From: Varroa destructor
Lineage: Eukaryota; Arthropoda; Arachnida; Mesostigmata; Varroidae
Length of the DNA stretch: 64,000 bases
Direction of reading: 5' to 3'
Assembly: GCF_002443255.2 (NCBI RefSeq)
Contig: NW_019211456.1
Location: 55,885,884-55,949,883 of the forward strand
Positions within the stretch are counted from its first letter, which is position 1; each line of letters starts with the position of its first letter. The notes under the pieces were generated by a model. That model saw only the letters and a program-made list of their open reading frames with translations, had not been told where the DNA came from and did no database searches. A program made the position numbers and the translations under genes. Shown piece by piece: positions 27,201-40,579 of this stretch.

Positions 27201-30200
27201 GGAGCAGTGTATTCAACGATTTTCGTCATCTACGTCCAGCCCCGACCCGCCGTTCGACATAATGTCACACTTTTTTGATCGGATTCAAGTCGAGTGAGTT
27301 TCCCGAAGCTATCTTCGATCGAAAGCAACAGTATTCGAAATTTTCAGGTGTCTTTATTTGATTGATCGATACCTGTATATATCACCTCAAACTGACGAAA
27401 AATAAAACCCTTTGTACAAAGTGTTTTTTACTCGCGGCATAAATTTGTTCAGGCAAAACAAAAAGAATACAAATCCTTTTTTGAACCACTCTCTGCAGTG
27501 TAGCTCAATGGGACGTTTGTCGGTATGAGTGAATTAATAATAAAACATTAGAGAATAAATATATGTATATATGTTTTTTAAATCATTTTTAAGATCATAT
27601 CAACATCTTTGGCGGAGAACGAAATGAAACTAACAACAACCACCCACCCACCCACCGTAGACCACTTTACAGGACACTGGATTTGATTTCAGACTATGTA
27701 ATAGTTTGCATCGAATTACGCGCGATCACTATCGGCTTATTGTACATTTACGTATAAAATATTTTGTAGTAAGATGAAGCCCAATAGAGCTTCGAAATCA
27801 TTTCCTTTTTATTTAGAAATAAACTAGGTATACCTATTACAGCGTGGCTTTAGAAGTAGAAGAGAAACCCTTTTAAGCCCAAAGCTACGAAGTTTAATGT
27901 CGCCTACCAAAAAAAAAAAAAAAACCACAGGAGAGAAACATCTTTCGATCCCACCTAGCAAAAGAGATATTCCAGAATACCCCTATAGTGTTTACTAGTA
28001 GGGAACTTGAATGGATAGCAATGGCAGCTCTTTCACCACTAAGCGAGGCCTCCGTGGGAACGGTCCGAAGCCATTGTAGACTATTTAAGCCAGGCCTGAG
28101 TACAAATACCCATACCCGTGAATGTATAAGCCCTCAGTACTGATCTTCGTACTGAGCCTGAGCTCAATACAAAAGCCAAGAAAACATTAACTTAACTGTA
28201 TCTGCGACAGCGGATACCAAGTGACAAGTGCATCATGCAGAGATAAATTACCCTGATCAAAAACTATAACTAAAACAAGTTAGTTAGTAAATTATTTGAA
28301 ATAGCTAGTTTTTTACTCTAAAATTATGCCTCAATACTGGGCTCCACATTTCAAAGTCACTCATAAAAAATCGTCTACCATCAGGATAATTGAATCGTTT
28401 GCAATGGCTGTCTTCAGCCTATTTAAGGCTCACCGGAACACGCATTGCACTCAAATAACAATCACAGAACATGTTCGAAAAGTCTCACAATCTGGCTATA
28501 AATAGAACGTCATATTTATCGATATCGATAGCATGGCATGGCAATTAAAGCGTTCAACTATCTTAGCGGGCGATCTAATTCAGTATAGTTGTTCCGGTTA
28601 TAGCATAACAGTGTGCTGTAACTGTGTGCCCAAACAGAATTACAAGTCTTCGCTTGATTATCTATTCAAATATAGATGGGCGAACAATTTAATATCTTGG
28701 ATCTTGAACCTATGCTATACAACACTCGACAGTGGACGAATAGATCAGAGGGGAACGAAGCGGACGAAAGCAGGTCATCGTTTGGTAGAGTATTAAAATA
28801 TTTGCAGCCAAGCTTCGGTGTGACGATTCAAGCAGTCGCTAACTTATTGGCTGCACGTGACGAGGCGCGTGTCGTCTGCACCTTGATGATGGGTGTATCG
28901 ATGGGGGCTTTATTCCATTGCCGGATACTTCTTCCCAGTGCGGATTTAGCAGTATGTACTTTGGCAACAAGCCATGTCGCCCAACCGGCGCCTGATTATT
29001 AATGTCCAACGGTAATCACTAAAATGATCGCCTCATAAAGCCTGTATTGTGGTCCTGATCTAAAACATATTTGATTACTCTGTATGCCTGCATTTAGCAG
29101 GCAGTCGGTCGTGTTCCCGAGTTCAAGTAGAACGTTTGGTTATTAGTGGCGAATATTAATATAATCACGGTGGTATTGATATAACAGTAATGATCATCCT
29201 TAGGAGAGCTTCAGCAATTGAAGCTGATTCGATCAAATATGGAAATTATTTTCTATAGCATCAGGTTGTTTTGAAGCATGAAGTAAATTGATACTTTCGG
29301 AGGGTAAAGTACTGCCTCGAGTTAAAGTCTTGTTAATTGTATCTATGTATAAAGATGTATGTCTAAAGCAATACACGAAACAACCGCCTCTGCCAGTTTA
29401 GTACACAGTATATTAGGTATTGCAAAGCATGACTAGTTTCTCGCCGTATGGGAATTCCTTTTCTAAGATAATAAAAATGTATTCAAGTTGAACTTAACCT
29501 TTTCAACTACGCTGCCACAGACTCCAAGCTACGGTATATGATATGTGTAATACAGTTTACGCTTTACAAACGCTTTACGAAAATAAATAATGGTGACAAT
29601 ATTTCCTATTTTTGAGCTAAAAAAAAGCTCCGCTCAACGAGAATGTGTCCTGGTTTTTCCGAAACAGCACAACCTATACCATTTTTAGCGTTATCTTCCC
29701 GAAGATCTCATGGAGCAAGGAGTCTGAAAAGGTTTAATCCACGAATGCGTTCGGATCGGAGCAGTATTCGTATGCATTGGCTAGAATGTTTGGCTTAATT
29801 TTTTCGTTGGGCAGATGCGTTGTTTAGGTTGCATCGTTACGCACGAGGTTAAAAACTGACCGCTAAATCTTGTTTGCGATTGAAGAATTCTAACAAAAGA
29901 AGAACGCTGTCTCATCGTCAAACCAGCTATTATATCGCACCTACTACACCCTTTTCATTGTGCGGATGACACGATCAAGCGCCCCCCTGTGATACTTGAT
30001 TTCTCCAACCTTTGCACACATCCATTCAGGCAGGACCCCTGGACGATTGCCCGACAAACGCAGTGACTTCCCTAGAAGGAAAGCAGTCTCAGTTTACTGC
30101 GGCCTTTTCGATGATAGCGTCAGAGGTAGGTCTGCTCTTCGGCGGTGGTAAAGTGTAAATAGGAATAAATCAATTGAACGTGTCATACTGAATGTACGGA

Positions 30201-33200
30201 TTAAGGAGAGCAAGCCATTATACAGCGACACTATCGTCTACCATAGGATACCGAATAATTTCGCCTGTCGGCTTACCGATGGGTGGTGGGTTTGCGCGAA
30301 ATGTTTATAACGGGTAAAGAAAAGACAACTATAGCAAGAGAACCGAATAAAGCAATTTCAAAATTGTTGAGCGATGGCGCTTATTGGTCACTGAGTTTTT
30401 ACTTTCCGAAGATAATATTGATCAGAATACGCTGGGCACTTTTTGTCTGACATTCATTACTTTCGGCACCTGGCGCACTATGGTTATGCTCAAATAGCTG
30501 TTTTTTTTTTTATTTTTCGCTATAACGGCATGAACTATTTCGAATGGATAAAAAAGAAAATGAACTGATATACATCGTTTCAGTAAACAATCCTCAGCTG
30601 GCTGAACTATTTATCTATCTGTAAAGACATGCGGTCTTTGTGACCTGCGCGGCTTGAGACAGCTTCAGAGACCGGAAAAGCGGGATTCAAACAAAATACC
30701 TCTTTATATATCCGGAGCATAGTTTAAAGAAGGGCAGTTTCTCGGATCAGGGTGCATGCATCGACACTATAGTTCATAATCGATCAACTGACAAATATCG
30801 GTTATCGTATGTGGACCAAAAGGATCTGATTATGGTACCATCAATATACCGAATGCAGTTTGTACCTGAGAAAAGTACTGGACGAATGAACCTAACCAGA
30901 TGGAATCGCGTTCGAATAGAGGTTTGCAAAATCTGGGCTTTTCTTACCGCTTAACAAAAGTGGTCCTTAGATAAATCGAACCCAGCGACAAATATTACCC
31001 TAATCCTAGCTATTTTTTTTACAGTGTTGGAATATTTATATGTATTTTGTCATTAGAAAGAGATTGGGCAGTGGTATAGTCATGTTGCTCGCAGGTGAAT
31101 CTTTTGCCTTCAAATCAGAGTTTAAACTCGATGTTTCCATGCAATTAGTCACCCATAGCCACCAACTAAGCCAGTCAAATACAGGGGATTTTCGCACATT
31201 AGCGAGTTACAGCGAATGTCGGCAAGTTACTGTGGGTATTAAGGCTCAATGAACCCACTAGGGTAATCCACTTTGTTGTACCCGACAAATAGTCGACTAC
31301 TCAATTGCTACAACTGTGTCAACCCTCTAAGCCCTGAAGCTTTCATCTATTCCTTGCAATTTTGCATGTACATGCACCATATCAAAATCTCCCGTAGTCG
31401 AACGCGTGTTGTGATACGTACACCTACACGGTAGAGACTACAGGGTACAATCTGGTAGAGCAACTTGTGATAACCAATTACGGGTCACACGATGATGGCA
31501 CACGAATATGTCGTTTGATCCACACGTCGTACAGGCATATAGTAGCTCATAGAATATCCTGATACCTCTTCTCTTTGTCTTGTAGTTAAAAGTGCCCTAT
31601 GTGTCCTCTGTAACAATCCCATGTCACTCATATTCGAGTGCACTGAAGTGTGTGGCGGTAAGCGAAGCGTTCGGCAAACCCCACGGCTTGTAGCAGCAGT
31701 AGCGCCAGCTTCCCCTGAAGAATCTGCTACTTAGAAGCCGCTCCTAGGAAACCGGATGAAATGCTTCTCATTGAATTCCCGTAGGGTTCCGCCACGTGTC
31801 TGAATGTTTTCGCGATGCAATGTCTTCGTTACAGTGGGAAACATATGACTGAAATATCGCGTTTTCTATGAGAACAAATTCTAAGAACTTCAGCCTTTTG
31901 TCTTTGCTATGCTCGTTTGATGTTTGAGACCGCCTTGATTTATTTCAAAATTAGCAAAGGTATGTCTTTTGTCCTTTTTGTTGAGCGAATAAACTTTGTG
32001 CATGTTTTTAATAGAAATCTACGTAGTCAACGTTTTCTTCTATCCCAAAAATTCAATGGTGCAATTTTTGTTTCGTAATTAAAACTAATATGACTGCATC
32101 TCATGTACCAACCGTATATCATAAAGCTGAAAATATGTTTTGGTGAAAAGGATGATCAGTGCCGATTTGTAGGGAAAACATCAACGCATGTTTACAATTA
32201 GTTCTTCAGAAACGGGCAGGGTAATTTCGATAATGATGTTGTTTAGAGCCGCTGTTAAAATATTTTCATGGCAGCGCTCCAGCAATAAGCTGACTGCAAT
32301 TATTAGCCTTTGGTGGACCCAACAATGATAACGCTGAATTTGCCAAGATCGAAGAGGTTAAGTACCATACCCTTCGGTTTTGTTATCGGTAGGAAATCAC
32401 CGCAAATAAACTCAGTTTACGGATTTTCTATGCAGAAATACCATCTCATAGATTGTCCTTACTTTTTTTTTGTATGGTTAAAGACCCACTAACTGCCCCT
32501 GCTATAGGCCATGGCAGCCATAACAATATACAATACGTATGCATATTCAGAAACAGCATCAGTGCTTGCTTCCCGATGTTCGTTTCTTGACTCCACGGGT
32601 GTTTCATTCAACTGGCGAATTTTCAACGCTGCCAAGATCCCTTTCGTCACGCCATCGCGAATATATCAAGCCGACTGCAAACACTCCTTTTCATTCTCAA
32701 TTGACTACTTGGCCTGCTGCTAGCAGCTGAAGTGTGACCCATAAGGGCCTACCTTTCGTTCTCTTTCCTTAATACCTTTATATATATATTACAGCTTTAG
32801 AGCAGGACGAGACAAGGGTTGGTGTGCATACCTTCGCGACATTTAGCATGTCCTATCTCATTGTTTTACAGCGAAAGCGTGGCGGATAGATAATTGTAGG
32901 TACGCTATAAAAAAGGACACGATGGTTGAAATGGCCTGCTCAACAGCTCTCAAATTCCATGTAGCTTCTGTCCCGTTTTCGCTTTTTGGATATTTCATGT
33001 CGATGTGTGGTAACGCAGAACAGTATCATGATAATAAAATGCTACGGCTTTTGAGTAAAGGTCGCAGATGCGATCTTGCGTATCTATAATTCGTTTAACT
33101 GAACGGGTCCAATTGATTTTGTTGAAAGTGTTTTATAAAAATAAATCTGTCAACACAAATATTTAAGTTAGATTAACATATCCTTCTGCAAAAATCCGCT

Positions 33201-36200
33201 TCATCTGTCTTTCCATATAACAGCAAGTCAAATAGCTCCGCCTCCTCCTACCCGTACTGCCCAGGGTCTACGGGCCTGCTTTGCCCCGACAATCTCTGTC
33301 TTCGACGTTTCATTACTATCATTCCCTCTAGCCTATAAAAAGAGACCACTCTTTACTGCGAAAATCACTTGCTTCCTCCTTTTGAGTTTCCAGCATGTTT
33401 CCCAATGTCTGGTGCCTTCAAAAGATTCAAACCCTGATTTGGCCCCAGACTATTTCTGCCCGATATTGCGCCCACAAATGCTAACTCATACAGATCGTAC
33501 ACTAGACATGACACGCCTTACGCAATAAAACTACTGGTGGTAAAGATTTTAATAGTACGGCTCTAACGGTGCTACGCGTGGAATTGCGCTTCACTAGAAG
33601 AAACTACCTAGCTGAAAAAATTCGACGTTTTTTTTAACAAGCTCTTCTTTTTCGCTCTTTGTATCGAAGGATGCTCTACATTACGCTACCTGACGAGAAT
33701 GTCCCTGTTTATGATACATATATGTAGTCGTAAAGTCAACACGGAAAAACTTTGCTTAGTGTGACTGCTTCTGTCAAAAAATATATGTAATAAACTCAAA
33801 AACTAAACAGAAAAATCATCATTCAAATACTCATTTCTGGACAGGAATACTATAACTGTAGGAGATTTTGTAGGTAATTTGGTCGGATGTCCTGTAATAA
33901 GAGTCAGCTTTTGGCCAACAGGTCAAAAAGTTAATTACAGCTTTGTCCACCCATCATTTGACCGATTTTCTTCTGAGGCGTATATGTGAGTGATGCACCT
34001 AGCTCAGACCAACCCGTCGTAAGTTATTTCACGCTAATGAGCGATGCCTATTATAACAATAGCCTAAAACTATAGAGTGGATTAGAAGTTCGAGTATTGA
34101 CAAGAGACAATTATTCAGTAGTTACTTGAATTACCTAAAGGCAGGAATTTAGTACAACATTTGCTGTGCACTCTCAACCCAAAATTAGGCGGTCTTTTTT
34201 GAAATCCGATTTTTCAGGAGGGCGTACCATTGAGTGTTTTCTGATATCTACTTGTCTCTTGTGCCGCAAAGATAAGTTATCGCCTTTATGTCCATGTCAA
34301 TTAATTTCAGATTAGTCCTCAGCTAGTAAAATAAATAGAGGTTGTGTACGTTTGGGGCAGATGTCAATGAGGTCGCTAAACACGTACGAGATTACATCCG
34401 GATAATTTTGAAAGGGATTAACTGTGTTAGTATTCCCTTTCATTAAACTATGCTCAACAGTGATAGCGTTCCACATGTTAACGAAAAAAGGACCTTGTAT
34501 TGGAGTCATAGCTTGGTAAATTCAACTCCGCATAGTATTGAACGCTGTTCTGATCCGCTGTTCTGATCAAGTATAACAGTGTTATCTAAGTGATTACTAA
34601 TATTAATCAACTACATATCGCTAAATTGTACAATTCGCCTTGTTCGATGATCTCTAGAAAGATACTGGGTTTGACTATTTCAAAGACGGCCAAAATTATA
34701 ATTGGCATAAAACATAGCATCATGGTTACAAGTCTTTTTCTTTGTCTGAAAAGAAATTAACACTTCGTTTTATTCAGATCAAAGCCAAGTCGCCATTAGC
34801 AATTGCTATAAATAGTCTCTACTGATTTTCGTGGTCCTTCATAAGCAGGATGTCTCAAAAATCTTTCATGAGAAAGCCCGTCGATCAGTGATACCTAAAT
34901 CTCTATAGGCCATGCTGATGACTAGACGCCCGGTCCCGAATCAGCTTTTGAAAAAAGCAATTTTAGTAGGTTACTTTAGCATGGATGCTGTGTGTGGAGC
35001 CAGCTCTGTAAGCCTTTTTGAGCAAAGGACAAGTATTCATATCGTTAGATGGAGTCCCAAATTTGAAAAGGTCGATGCTCAACCACTGAGAACTTTTCGC
35101 TCATCATTCGACAAGGCCCTATTTAGCAGAGAATTTGTTTCGCTCTAACTTTTGGAATTCGTAAGCACAGTTGTTGCGGCAATATGTTCCCAAGCGTAAA
35201 AACAGGGTGACGTAAAGGCGAAGAGATGGAGTAGAACATATGGTCATTTAGCTACTAAATGTTTAAAAAAATAATAATATGAAATGTTATTTGTTTGGGC
35301 GCAGTCACGTTTGCTCGACATTCCTCTCGTCGAAATAAGTCCGGGTAAATCTATATATATATATATAAATCCCTAAAAAAATTACCTTAACTATGAGAGG
35401 GAGGATATCTACATATGTATATAGATTTCAAATACTCCCTCGTTGTTTTCTCTCGGTCTATCTATTGTCGTATGTAGAAAACGATAGATGCTAAATGTAG
35501 CGCCCTTTAGCGATTGTCAGATGAATCTACTAGCCGCTACGAGAAGTTCAGTGTAACCCGGTCCGCTAGACATTGGCGTGACACAACGTGACATCTACTC
35601 TTCAATATGTGACATGACTATTTCAGTGACTGCTACTTGTCGAGCCTGTGGAATACCGTCCACAAAAATCGCCAGATCTCTTCCGTCACCAATAACAGCG
35701 CACTGACAGCTGAATGCTCCTGCTCTTGCTGCTGCTGTCGTCTGCAAACATGGCTACTGTTATATTAGACTAGCCACCATCACCAATACTGCCTCTCGTG
35801 TCTCTCTATCTAAATAGAGTTTCGTTTGTAAAGAACGCCCGCATGATGCTTTCATAGCGGTAGTTACTGATCACTGTTGTGGAGCAAAGCGACGAAGGCA
35901 TTGCAGCTTGCTGATGCGCGAATTGGATTGACTAGTGAGTGGTCAGGTGATAGGTAGATGACAATGAAAGCAGATCAGGCACCAGTGTGAGCAGGTAGAA
36001 TCGCGCAGAATTTCGTTCTACATGCGTTTTTGTTGCAGAAGTAAAATTCCGCTTACACGAACGCATCCAGTAGTATTATCACTAAACTAGCCCCTAGAAC
36101 ACCATCTAGTCCGAGAGGCGACTGATATGGTCTTCCCCTTCGGTTAGGAACAAGCGAAGAGGAGAAGAAGCTCTGATCGCGCTCCCACCGGCCGCTTGTC

Positions 36201-39200
36201 ACAATAGAAAGAATATGGAATATACTTGTGGCCGATCCCGGAAGGCGCTTGTTTCCATCAGTGTCGGCCGGACGATGAGGCGACACCCTTCCAGGCTCTT
36301 CTTCGACAGAAACAATAGAGTTGCTTTGCTGCTGGCTATGATATAGGATCAGCGATCCTGTTCTGACGCCAGTTTAGTTAATAACCAGCGTCGACCTGAA
36401 TGGCGCCGTGCAGTGTCGAAAGCATTGACGCTATCTTTGGCCGGAGCAGAGGATTACGACGATGACAGCATAATAACATTAGCGCATGACAACATAAGCG
36501 TCCAACTGAGAGCAAACTATGTATCGTGCGTATTTATAATACATGCACACTATATATGCGTGCCAGTTAACAAGCGTTCTTCCTCCATTACTCACACACA
36601 CGCACCTGAGCAATTCAATTTCAAAGATAATCCTAGCCAAGCTTTTAATGTATCATATATTCAGGGGTAAATCAAAAACCCAATCTTGGTCAAAGAGAAG
36701 TGACCTAAAAGCCATTCTTGCCCCCCATTCGGCTACGTTGGTAATCTTCGAGCATCGCTCATACTAGTACTTACTGTTTCAAGATTCGTTTCGCTTTAGA
36801 TTACACACTGCGAGTCAATTTCTTTTAAATAGCGAGCGTTTAATTGTAACCGAAAGCGATAAAACTTGATTGGAATAAGAAAGAACCCTAGTGTCAACGA
36901 TTAGTATTAAAATATGCCTTATATACATGCAACCACTTCGATTCATTATACTGGAGTGGCTTTTATCACTATGTGCTTTATGTGCGCAAGTGGGTCTTCG
37001 CCATCAGTCTCATTGTAAAATCAGTTGTGTAAAAATAGATGAATGAAATGATTATCCTGTTTAATCTATCGCGCATTACGAAATCGTTCCCATCTGATAA
37101 CTCTTCTTCTTTTCTTGGCTGTCCTGCATTGTCCATTGGCCTGATAGGAACAGTAGCATTGCCAGCGCTCTACGCCGCACTCAATCAGCGTTTCCCTTAT
37201 CCCCATGGGACACCACCACAACGGCAGAGCGTTGTTTCGAGATTTAGCGGCATTCATCAACAAAAAGGCGCTNNNNNNNNNNNNNNNNNNNNNNNNNNNN
37301 NNNNNNNNNNNNNNNNNNNNNNNNNNNNNNNNNNNNNNNNNNNNNNNNNNNNNNNNNNNNNNNNNNNNNNNNATATATAGAAAAGAAGCCTCTTGACGCG
37401 TGTGTGTGCATGTATGTGTGTGTTACTTTTGACAATGGGTCTCGCCCTAGCCGTAGATTCGTTGTCCACAAACGCACTAGATAGGAAAGCCTGGACGACA
37501 GCGCACGCATTAAACTTATCTACATCTTATAAGGAATCGCGTGGCCCTTTGGGTACTACGGAGCTGTAAAAGATGCTTTTGCGGTCGGTACGGGATCGCG
37601 GTCCTAACGACACAAACAGTCTCACGACTAGTCAAAGCCCTCTAATGGAAAAGGTAGTATTATCTTATAGTAGGTAATGGGCAGCACGAGCGATGCTCAC
37701 GCCGGTGCTCACCGCGCTGGTGGAAGCTATTAGTAGGCGTCGGAACAGTTCCTTCAACGAGAGCACGAACGAATCGAGTGAGCGGTGCCCTGCATGTCCG
37801 TGCTTAATTGGAGAAGAATGGACTGTCTGCACATTACGCGCACCACCGCTTGAGCGGGACCTTAAGTGCCGCCACCCTCCTTTACATAGAGCGCGTCAAC
37901 GAACGAACGACAGAGAGCGACAAAGTGAATGAGGGCCTGCTAATAAAAGGCCGAGCCATACGTATTTGCTATGAACTGGCAAATGGCTACGTAGTGAACT
38001 CTGGAGAACTGAGCGCGGCAAGACCATACACAACGAAACCGATCGTTTAAACACAAACAGATACTGCAACTACACAGCGTAGCAAGCAGCCAGTTTGCTA
38101 ACGTTTCATTGGAAATTTCTGCAGCGCCGAATGAATTCGCTGGTGATGGTGGGGCTGGCGGAGGGACAGAAGGTAAAATCCTCCAGTCGGAGGAACCAGG
38201 CGTCGAACCCGTCACCGTCATCGCCACAAGCACCAACAAACATCATCGTCGTCATTATCGAGACGAAGAAGAAGAAAAAGAAAAGAAGAACCGGAAGAAG
38301 CGGTCGATGTGAAAGCGGAATCGCGTCGCTTCTTCTTGATTCAGTCTTCATTCATTCAGAGACTTTTAGTCCGGAGACGCTAGTCTGCAGTCTCCAGCGT
38401 CCATGACTAGCAGACGGAGGATAGGACATTCACAGTCGCAGAATAAGAAGCAGGGAAATCGGGTGCCGATATTTGCTTTCAGCAATTGAGGTTAATCGGA
38501 GACTAATGGTGTCTGGCCAAGGGGGAGAGGACAATGTTTAAAGTTAAAGAGATTCTGCTCGATACGCTAATATTGAGAATGTCAAGGTGCTGTTAAATTA
38601 AAATTGAACACCCTTGAAGGGTTGCTGAAACGCGTGGATAATGAGAAAGCTCTCAGTATTTACTTAGATTTCTCTTCCGTTAGACAAGCGGATATGCCAG
38701 TAACTGTTTCCGCACAAGGGACTTTCTAAAAAGACTTTTTTAGAACATTTTTGGAACCTTAAGGTACCATAAGTTTGTACATTCGTGGTAGCGGGTAAAC
38801 ACAAAGCGATGTTGAGGAATCATTTAAGCGTGCTATATGAGTTAGAATGCAACAGGCACAATCGTTAGATCAATGGATTGAAATTTCCAATAGGTACGAA
38901 CTGTCGACAAAATAATACTTTTGTGTTTCGGTATATTTCAAATTCGAACCAGTTTACGACGAGTCAGGGCTGGGTTTTCACGGAGACTATCTACACATTT
39001 TTTTGGGTCGCACGAACCCGCTTTCTCATCGTTTGAAAGGGACTAGTCCTAAACGGTGGTACCATCCACCTCACGTGCTCTATAACAATAAACACCCCCC
39101 GCGCATAGCCCATTTCTAGTCGGCGTCAAGTCAATCGGCACCAGCTGATGCCTTATTTTATCTATAACGATAGCAGAATGTCTCTGATATCCTTAATTCC

Positions 39201-40529
39201 AAAGCAAAACCAGCATTGCGTAATAAGGTACTACGGAGTGTTATTGCGGTGTCTGACGCATTAAAAACCTATTTGTGTAAAAATTATAGATAAGTAAAAT
39301 GCGGGTACAAAGATTGCCTGTTATTCATAAAATAGGTGGCCTCATGTACCGAACGGGGGTTCCTATCATGTCTTAGAGTTCGCGCAAATGCTTGCTGTTA
39401 TTTTTCAGAATGTGTTTCCCAAATTAGGAGCAATAGCTGCTTTGTTCTTTATACCGACGAAATTCTATTGTAAGTTTTATTCAGGGACTATCAGTTTCGT
39501 GGTAGTTTTTTTCGTAGCTTTTAGTATAGCCATGTGTCTATGCAGTGACGCGGCCTCCTCCTGCTCAGTCTACCTGATGGAGCTAGAACGAGAAGTTCGA
39601 ACAATAGATCAGCTGAATGATCGGTGTGGAGATCCTAGGTGGATCGTAACTAAATCTTGACGGGATGCAAGTAGTAGCTGCCCACGGTCCTGATCTTAGA
39701 AGGTCGACATCTTTTCCTCCTATATCCCCTTAGAAGCGATTCAGTTTCCGAATGCGAAAAAGGCCACGTCTGTAGACACGCTCACTGTATTTGTCTATGT
39801 GCCTGTTAGCGAAACAGCAAGCTTTCTCCCTCTTTCTCTATCTCATTGTGCTTTTCAAAGAAGAGTAACAGAACTCCAGTAGAGAAACCATCAATTTCAG
39901 AAGCATCAGTAGAAAAACAAGTCACTAACTATTCGTACACAAGTACGTAAGAGATATATTTGCGATAAGTAACTACAACGCATTGTCGAGTATTTACTCC
40001 GTTGGCGCACTGTTTGTGAGGGGAGGACAGCAGTGATGCTGTGCAGTAACCGGGGGTCTGGGCATTCAGCTTTGGGTTGAAACAAAGTGGCCAGCAGATA
40101 AAAGAGAGTAAAAGGAACTTGTCCCTGAGACGCTGTCCCTATGAAAGATTGGCGATCTCAAAAGATAGATGGGATACATGTTTGCTTTTTTCTTTCGTGT
40201 TATCAAAATTGTTTTGACTCTATGCCTAATTTCGATTACAGGATTACTGCCATATGCTTCGTTTCTTTGGTAAATGCGAGAATCACATAACCCTCCCACA
40301 TATCAAATCATTTAAATGCGATGTTATTTTTTAAAAATGTCATGAAGGCTGTAGTTCTAGTGGAAGTAATATGGCGTCTTTTTTATAATAAAATTAGTTA
40401 AGGCGAATGCGCACTTGAGATATATGTATTATTTTAACACATATTTTAAGCCGGCCTCTCATATCATGTAGCCACGAAAGAGCGATTTTAATGCAAAATT
40501 TTTGAATAAAGGAGATCCTAAAGCAGTTA

Positions 40530-40579
<50 letters not shown>

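Noticed and set aside
33334..33342. TATAAAAAG as a promoter TATA box
   Set aside because: It sits inside vestigial intron 2 with no coding frame or initiator evidence downstream; common by chance in AT-rich DNA.
37039..37510. Open frames spanning the N gap
   Set aside because: They are artefacts of translating N.
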